Shown in pieces: positions 58,032-64,000 of a stretch of 64,000 bases of DNA. Every line of letters starts with the position of its first letter. Within the stretch, counting starts at the first letter, position 1. The notes under the pieces were generated by a model, which had not been told where the DNA came from, ran no database searches, and was given only the letters and a program-made list of their open reading frames with translations. Where the stretch lies: the NCBI RefSeq assembly GCF_901709675.1, contig NC_051106.1, forward strand, positions 8,504,001 through 8,568,000, in the 5' to 3' direction. Source of the stretch: Syngnathus acus. Lineage: Eukaryota > Chordata > Actinopteri > Syngnathiformes > Syngnathidae. The translations under genes were made by a program, and so were the position numbers.

Positions 58032-58590
58032 TTTACATGAAATGTTTTTTTTTTTCTCGAGGTGAGTTGAGTTGTGACATAACGGGGAGTACGTAACTCA
58101 AATCCCCATACCCAGCATTGTTTTGGTCTAACGCGCAAACTCGTTGAAAGTGCATCTACAGCGCCCTCTGCGGGTCGGAAACCAGTAATGCACTTTCTGT
58201 TCCAAATGCCATTGCGTCAAGATGGGATTGATGAATGAATTTTTAAACGTTGATTGGTGGGTTATTCTGCCTGCCTTATACTTTTCAGGCCAGAATTCTG
58301 TGCATATTTGGCCGTGACAAAGTGCAACAAAAAATGCAAGCGTGTCATGAGAAGGTTCGATTGGACTGACGTTCGGCCATAACAAAAGGATGGCGGCGCT
58401 GACTAGCTTTTTTTCCCCCCTTAAGGGCAACCATGTTATGAAGATACAGCCCACAAAGTTGTGCCAGGACTATTATCTCTGTGACGAGAAATGCTTTAGT
58501 GTCATTTGGAAGAAAAAAAAAAAAAAAATCACTCCCTTCTTTGGCCTCAATGTTTGATCCTAAAAATGAAAAAAACAATAGCATGTTATG

Positions 58591-59705
58591 TTAAAACGGT
58601 CTTCGGTTGTTACGGATGTAAATGAATGCAAAGATGGCAACGGCGGCTCCCGTTAGCACAGCAAGTATCCCCAGATAAGGTGCCGAGGGCGCATGATCGG
58701 CTTGAGTATCGGACGGCCCGTTTATATGATGGGATGACTGCAAAAGGAAGGGGGGAAACACACACGGTTGAAATAAATTGCTTGTTTTGTCATACACCTC
58801 CAAAATCAAGCATCATAAAATAGGTGATCAGACGTTGGAGGTACCAGCACACAAGAGGATGGATTTTTTTCCCCCATTGTACCTTTTTCAGAACGCGCAG
58901 CTCCACGTCCTCCCCTGCTGTCCGGAATAAATCCACTGCAGCTTTGTGCGTCTGATCCTCCAGCTTGACACCATTGATCTAAATGACATAAAAAAAGAAC
59001 AAGAATCAGGTCTTTTTTCTGAGCCATTTAAAAAACATGCTTCAAAACTTTTACCGCCAGGATGCGGTCGCCCTCTTGAAGCCTGCCGTCCAACGCCGCT
59101 GCACCATCCTCCTTGATTTTGGACACGTAGATGCCGCAATCGTTGACGACGTATTGCTGGTCCACGCCGCCCACAATGTTGAAGCCCAGACCTGCAAAGA
59201 CACATCAAGGGAGAAGAAGATGGGAATGACAGGAGTATCTTCGTGGTGGTCACTCCCACTATTTCCAACTTGAATCTGTTATTTTCCCAATTTGATTTTT
59301 AAAAAAAGGCAAACTGATTTTTATATGTATAAATGGGTATACATGTCTTGGATTGGATATCATTATAAACGTACACACTCACATAGATTCACTTTCAGTC
59401 TGACAGGCCAAGCAGACATTTATAAAAAGGCGTCTTAAAGCATAAAAACGCATTCATGATCTACAACAATCCAGTAATTTGTCTCAATTGGTCATTTGAA
59501 ATGCGTTAACAACACTGCCAGCTCTTATTTTGTTCGTCTTTTGCTAGTTTGGCACGTTAGTTAGCCATTAGCGCGATAGCTTCGTCGCTAGCCACGTAAC
59601 ATAGCAGCGACTAGTGCTAGCCACCGCTGCCACGAAATGATCTTTACCTGCAGGCCCTCGCTTGAGTTTTATGTCCACTGTGTTCGAGTGCAGCGAGCCG
59701 TTCAT
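58591..59705 (-). CDS. synj2bp: Synaptojanin-2-binding protein (OMP25-like)
   Basis: A tail-anchored mitochondrial outer-membrane protein whose PDZ domain faces the cytosol and binds partners such as synaptojanin 2 and RRBP1. Four exons (59705-59648, 59191-59055, 58978-58883, 58737-58591) encode 145 residues, the same length as human SYNJ2BP. The PDZ domain runs from about residue 11 to 97, with the carboxylate-binding loop [44 protein letters not shown] and the alpha-2 helix [13 protein letters not shown] linker leads to a hydrophobic segment (about 119-139, [21 protein letters not shown]) and a short basic end RNNRRPF, as expected for a tail anchor. The linker and tail differ from mammals, so a close paralogue is not excluded. 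Confidence 0.9.
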
Positions 59706-60167
59706 GGTTGCCGTGGAGGGAACTGTTTAAAAGACGAGGCGACGCAGGAATCAAACTTAATTGTGCTAAGGTGAACTCATTTGGAAAAGAGTCTGCGATT
59801 TGCTCGCGTAATCAGACGGCATAAAATGAAGCTCTTAGAGCTTGTGCTGCCCCCTAGCGGGAAAAGAGGCGAAAAACAAGTACCAAAAAAATGAAACAAA
59901 AACTGTATTTGCAGTTATACAAGTTTTACCTAAATTATTTTCACAATAATTATGTTTTAAACGTATATTATATGTACGATTTTGTTTTTATAATCTGTAA
60001 AACATATTTGATATAATCAGTTGTGCGTAAACAGTGAATATACAGCATTTATCTTACTGAAAATATTTTGCCCACGCTTCTTACAATCATGGCATTTATT
60101 TAAAACATTTAGGTAATTACACAAGTGCAGACTATAATTTAACAATAAAAAATATTGAATATTGCAT
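59706..60167. other. synj2bp 5' region
   Basis: About 460 bases with no exon. Sequence next to the synj2bp start should contain its promoter and 5' UTR; the rest is AT-rich. Confidence 0.4.
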
Positions 60168-60173
60168 TTTATT
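60168..60173 (-). terminator. Polyadenylation signal (d2hgdh)
   Basis: AATAAA on the minus strand, about 255 bases past the d2hgdh stop. Confidence 0.55.
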
Positions 60174-60426
60174 CAATCAATCAAAGCAGCGGCCTGCATT
60201 CTTAAGTGTTACGCAAGTGACAAGTCGAGACACAAGCACATTCTTTTTGTTTACTTTGTCTCTCTGTATTGCTGAAGCACTTTCTATGCAATTTGAATTT
60301 CTTGGGGGCATACGTTCCAAACAAGTCCTACTGGGATTTATTTTGTTTCCACTTCTCGGACAAGTGTTGTAAAATCCCGTTAATAACACTTGTTTGTTTT
60401 TTTGGACGGTCAACAGAAAACGACTT

Positions 60427-62764
60427 TCACAACAGCTTGTCCGGTAAAGTCTTGTACGGGTTGAGGATGCCCCTTGGGTCCAGCATGGCCTTGATGCCGG
60501 CCATGAGGGCCACCGCCGAGCTGGGCTTGCTGTAGTAGATGTAGTTCCTCTTCTTCAGGCCTAGTCCGTGCTCGGCGCTCACGCTGCCCCGCCGGGCGGA
60601 CGTCCACTCGTACACAAACGGTTCGATGGCAGCCAGCAGCGCGGCGTCTCTGGTTGGCGAGGTGATGTTCAGGTGGAGATTCCCGTCTCCTGTGGGAGGA
60701 TGGAAGAGAGGACATGGAGTGCCACAAGAAGAAGAGTCTCCTTGCATGTGTTGACATCTTGTTTCTTCCCATTTTAGTTTTGTAGTTTAGTTTTAGTCTT
60801 GCCAGTTCTTACCCACGTGTCCGTATCCCACAACCCTCTTGGCTTGGCCCCTCAGGTGGGCTCTCATGTCGGTCACCAGCTGGTAGATGGTCTCCACGGG
60901 GAGCGACACGTCGTACTTGTAGTTGAAGCCGTCGTGAGTCAGCGCTTCGGTAACGCGTTCGCGCATCGACCACAGAGCCTTTGCCGGAAAAGAAATGTTT
61001 TTTAAAAAGAATTCCCCCACAAATAAAATCACAATGCAGTAGTATGATGTCTTAAGTCACCTTGGTTTTGGACTCCTCCGTCGCCAGCGTCCCGTCTGTG
61101 ACTAGCGACGATGTCATGGCTTCTTCCAAGAAATTGTGGAGCTTCTCCTCGTCGTGCCGCGGGTCCGAGCCCGATGTTTCTATCACCACGTAGAATGGAC
61201 AATCTGGACGGGAGTGCGAGCGATAACGATTAATGCTCATCTTTTTCAATTCAGGATACAAAAATGTTTGGTTTTAACAAAAAGCTGAATTTCTCCATGT
61301 GTACCAGAGATGGGGTTGTCCAGCTTGAGGTGCGTGTTGAGCAGCCACATACATTCGCTGTCCAGGAACTCAAAGGCCGACAAGATTTCTCCCAGCATGC
61401 TTCTGCACAGCTGAAAGGTCTTCAGAATCTGCTCAAACGTTTCACAACCTATGAGAACAAATCAGAGCTTTTTTTTCTTTTTTTTTTTTTAAATGATCAT
61501 TTGTGTTATTTTTGAACAGCTAACCCAAATGCAACAGGGCCTACCCAAAAACATCACATGGACAGATTTCGGCTTGCGAGGACAAAGGACGGACACGGCG
61601 GTGATGACGCCAAGCGTGCCTTCGGAGCCAATGAAGAGCTGCTTGAGGTCGTAGCCCGTGTTGTCCTTCCTCAGGGTGGACAAGCAGTCTAACACCTGAC
61701 CGTCAGCCAGCACCTGGATCCATTATGGCAACATGAAAAGAGTTTCTAGGGGATTTTTTGCCTTGGCTTGACAAACTCACCGCTTCCACGCCCAGAACAC
61801 TGCCGTGCAGTGAGCCGTAGCGCAGTAGCCGCAGACCCCCGGCGTTGGTGGCTACGTTGCCCCCGATGTGGCAGCTGCCCTTGGCGCCCAGGTCCAAGGG
61901 CATGATGTGTTCCCGTTGCTCTAAGTAGACAGACAAATGCTCCAGGACACAACCCGCCTGGCAAGTCAGGACCCCTGCAAAGCGACTTGAAAATAACTTA
62001 AATATTCAAGCAAAGGCTAATAATTAAGGAGGTTGCAGGAAAGTGCAGGGAAGTCTCAACTGTGTGGACACGAACCAGAAATGGCATCAAAGCTCAGGAT
62101 GTTGTTCATGAGGGCGGTGGAGAGGATGATCTCGTCATAGACGGGAACGCTGCCACCAACCAGCCCGGTGTTGCCTCCTTGCGTGTTCACCGCCAGATTT
62201 CGGCTGTTACAGTAGCTATCACAGAGGGAGGACTTGCATTAATGTCTGATAACCACTGGACTCCATTTGTTTCCAACCTGAGAATTTGTGAGACTTCCTG
62301 TGTTGTCTGAGGTCTCAGCAACACCTCACTGGAACCTGCAGGGGATGCACAGACATCACTGAGATGTGTTGAATATTTGCTGGTAATGCTTCAAAACTTG
62401 TTAGATAGGAAGAAAAATATCAAACCGCAGAAGGAGGGATTACATTTAATTCACCTCTAGAAGACTTGAGCCAGTCCACATTATAAGACTCCAACAGGTC
62501 GGGGTCAGTCACGGTTCGGCCAGGTAGAATCTTTCGGAAGAAGTCCAAGTCCTCCTGGGTCACGGTGGAAAACGGCAGTCTTTCTGGAACTGCCGCCAGC
62601 GGGGACTTTTTGGTACCATCGCCCCTGTCGTGCACCGTCCTAACGTGGTGACGTAAGCGGTCTGGAGGTAGTAAAAGTCCACCTGAAGCTGTAGGCAAGT
62701 CAAGGTTGGTCAGGGGCCGTGTGAGGGTCGTTAGCCGGAGTGTACCCCGAAGCAAGCAAGCCAT
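60427..62764 (-). CDS. d2hgdh: D-2-hydroxyglutarate dehydrogenase, mitochondrial
   Basis: An FAD-linked mitochondrial matrix enzyme that oxidises D-2-hydroxyglutarate to 2-oxoglutarate, passing electrons to ETF. Nine exons (62764-62455, 62335-62278, 62215-62076, 61974-61781, 61713-61545, 61448-61305, 61203-61061, 60978-60813, 60689-60427) encode 528 residues against 521 in human. The first about 70 residues look like a mitochondrial targeting region ([18 protein letters not shown], Arg-rich). The FAD-binding PCMH domain follows: [69 protein letters not shown]. The C-terminal domain has the metal-binding histidines in [13 protein letters not shown] and the Glu in SVSAEHG. The first exon boundary after SSRG matches family phasing. 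Promoter elements are listed separately. Confidence 0.96.
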
Positions 62765-63049
62765 TACTGTGAAGACAAGCCGGATAAGTTACAGATTGGC
62801 AACCTGTCAATAAAAAAAAATATTACTCGTTGTTTTGGCTACCTTATCTCAAGCTAGCCAGCTAGCAACTTGTCACATTGTTTCTAAAGTAGCCAACTAA
62901 ATATACATTTACAGGAAAACCTCGTCAAGTTAGCCGACTGACAACTCACACTCAACTACTTCAAAACAGCAGACATTTATCAGGTGCAAATTGCAAAAAT
63001 AACGGAGAATAATGTTATGTTTTGCAGATAGGGAGCGTGGTGCAAGTGT

Positions 63050-63200
63050 TGGTGACTGGCCAGACTGACCAATCACCGTTCGAGTTGAGCTAAAAAAGGC
63101 GTGGCTACGGGGTCACTTGCGGCCAATCGCAATGGATAAAAAAACATAAATATGTCCGCCATCTTGAACCGGGAGTATCCGACAGAAATACCGCGAGATG
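63050..63200 (-). promoter_or_regulatory. Candidate d2hgdh promoter
   Basis: It holds two CCAAT boxes (GACCAATCAC near 63066 and GGCCAATCGC at 63121), a YY1-type GCCATCTTG at 63159-63167 and an ACCGCGAGA near 63189. Such combinations mark TATA-less housekeeping promoters. The d2hgdh start lies about 290 bases further along the minus strand; the ell 3' end lies about 120 bases on the other side. Confidence 0.45.
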
Positions 63201-63320
63201 TGATGACATGATCACGAGACCACAACTCCTGCTGATACCGAAATGTAACAAACTGCAGCGATTCAGCTTCAATTTTAAGTTTATTTAAAAAGTAATTCAT
63301 TGACATCCAACTGTAACCAT

Positions 63321-63326
63321 TTTATT
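63321..63326 (-). terminator. Polyadenylation signal (ell)
   Basis: AATAAA on the minus strand, about 460 bases past the ell stop; the stretch between (63327-63785) has no exon and is the probable ell 3' UTR. Confidence 0.55.
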
Positions 63327-63785
63327 ATGACAGAGGCAATAAAGGTGAATAAAAATGGCATACACAAAATAGACTCATTGCCATGCGTTCTTTAAGACAG
63401 GTAGCGTGCAACATGTTTTTATCCTTAGAATTCTTTTCAATTCCAGCAATACATGGAGAAAAATCCCTGAATGCAGATTCAAACACGTTGAATAACACCA
63501 GATGACAGGCAGCCCCCCCCCACAAAAAAAATCCGGACGATAACAGTGCCTTCTCAGTATGAACAATAATGATAAAAAGACTCCCCCCCACTCCAGTATA
63601 GTGCCATCACTTCATGTGCTTCACTGCTTGCAATTGCCGCTGCGTACATCTTTGGCTGAAGCGACCATCACACTCCATCCAGTCGGTGCGCTTCCCGTCA
63701 CAGCCGACCAGAGACCATTGATGCAACGAGACCAGAGTTTCTGGAGCCCTGTAACCGTGACGTTCACTGGAGAAGTTTTTCCTCC

Positions 63786-63911
63786 TCACTTGGGGGCGGA
63801 ATACTGCTCCAGTTGCCGCTGATCAAACTTGGATATGAGCTTCTTGATGTGAGCCAGTTTGTTGTGGAGGTACTGACAGCGCAGGCGGTCCTGGCTGTAG
63901 CTGGGGTTGGA
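63786..63911 (-). CDS. ell: ELL elongation factor, last exon (partial gene)
   Basis: The 41-residue terminal exon encodes the end of the occludin-homology domain: NPSYSQDRLRCQYLHNKLAHIKKLI in pieces, then FDQRQLEQYSAPK and TGA. The acceptor is TTTTACCAG. This helical domain ends RNA polymerase II elongation factors ELL, ELL2 and ELL3 and occludin. The spelling fits ELL proteins (RC-YLHNKLAHIK) far better than occludin. Among ELL paralogues I choose ell because ISYNA1 and ELL are close neighbours at human 19p13.11, which is a synteny argument; ELL2 is not excluded by so short a piece. All earlier exons lie beyond the right edge. Confidence 0.75.
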   Translation of the reverse strand, partial: SNPSYSQDRLRCQYLHNKLAHIKKLISKFDQRQLEQYSAPK

Positions 63912-64000
63912 CTGGTAAAAGGGGAAAACAAAACAAACTGTGATGTCACGCAGAAATGCAGACAGGTGTGTAAGAAAATTAAGCATGGCAACATTTTAAG

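Overview
The window is nuclear DNA from a ray-finned (teleost) fish. Short vertebrate-type exons with GT/AG introns, CA/GT microsatellites, fish-type dispersed repeats, and proteins that align almost end to end with vertebrate orthologues all point that way. I cannot name the species. Eleven protein-coding genes are supported. Exon boundaries were fixed by hand from splice signals and reading phase; for the nine complete genes the exons sum to whole codons and the proteins have near-family lengths.

Layout. (1) 1-4.8 kb: only the last coding exon of a SLITRK3-like neuronal adhesion receptor (+), preceded by 2.7 kb of probable intron. (2) 4.8-26 kb: a gene-poor stretch holding microsatellites, decayed transposon-like repeats, a CpG-rich patch near 5.4 kb, possible regulatory motifs and a nested tandem repeat at 21.9-22.6 kb. 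(3) 27-48 kb, all on the minus strand: tle5 (Groucho-family corepressor lacking WD40 repeats), gna11 (G-alpha-11), a domesticated Harbinger transposase-like gene, tpgs1 (tubulin polyglutamylase subunit) and isyna1 (inositol-3-phosphate synthase). (4) 49-52.6 kb: pdcd10/ccm3 (+), divergent from isyna1 and probably sharing its promoter region. (5) 53.6-64 kb, minus strand: desi2 (deSUMOylating isopeptidase), synj2bp (mitochondrial PDZ tail-anchored protein), d2hgdh (D-2-hydroxyglutarate dehydrogenase) and the last exon of ell, which continues past the right edge.

The genes are not an operon or a single pathway. The grouping mixes genes found on human 19p13 (tle5, gna11, tpgs1, isyna1, ell), 3q26 (slitrk3, pdcd10), 1q, 14q and 2q, so it is a teleost linkage group. 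Two links are biochemical: gna11 activates phospholipase C, which uses inositol lipids, and isyna1 makes inositol.

The most interesting observation is inside gna11. Exon 4 (129 bp, containing the switch I region) is present twice in tandem, 710 bp apart, with identical length and phase, intact splice sites, 31 nucleotide differences and 10 amino-acid differences. One copy reads like Galpha-11 and the other like Galpha-q, which predicts mutually exclusive splicing into two G-alpha isoforms. Second is the Harbinger-derived gene: it keeps a 431-codon, four-exon frame but has replaced the residues that align with the catalytic acids.
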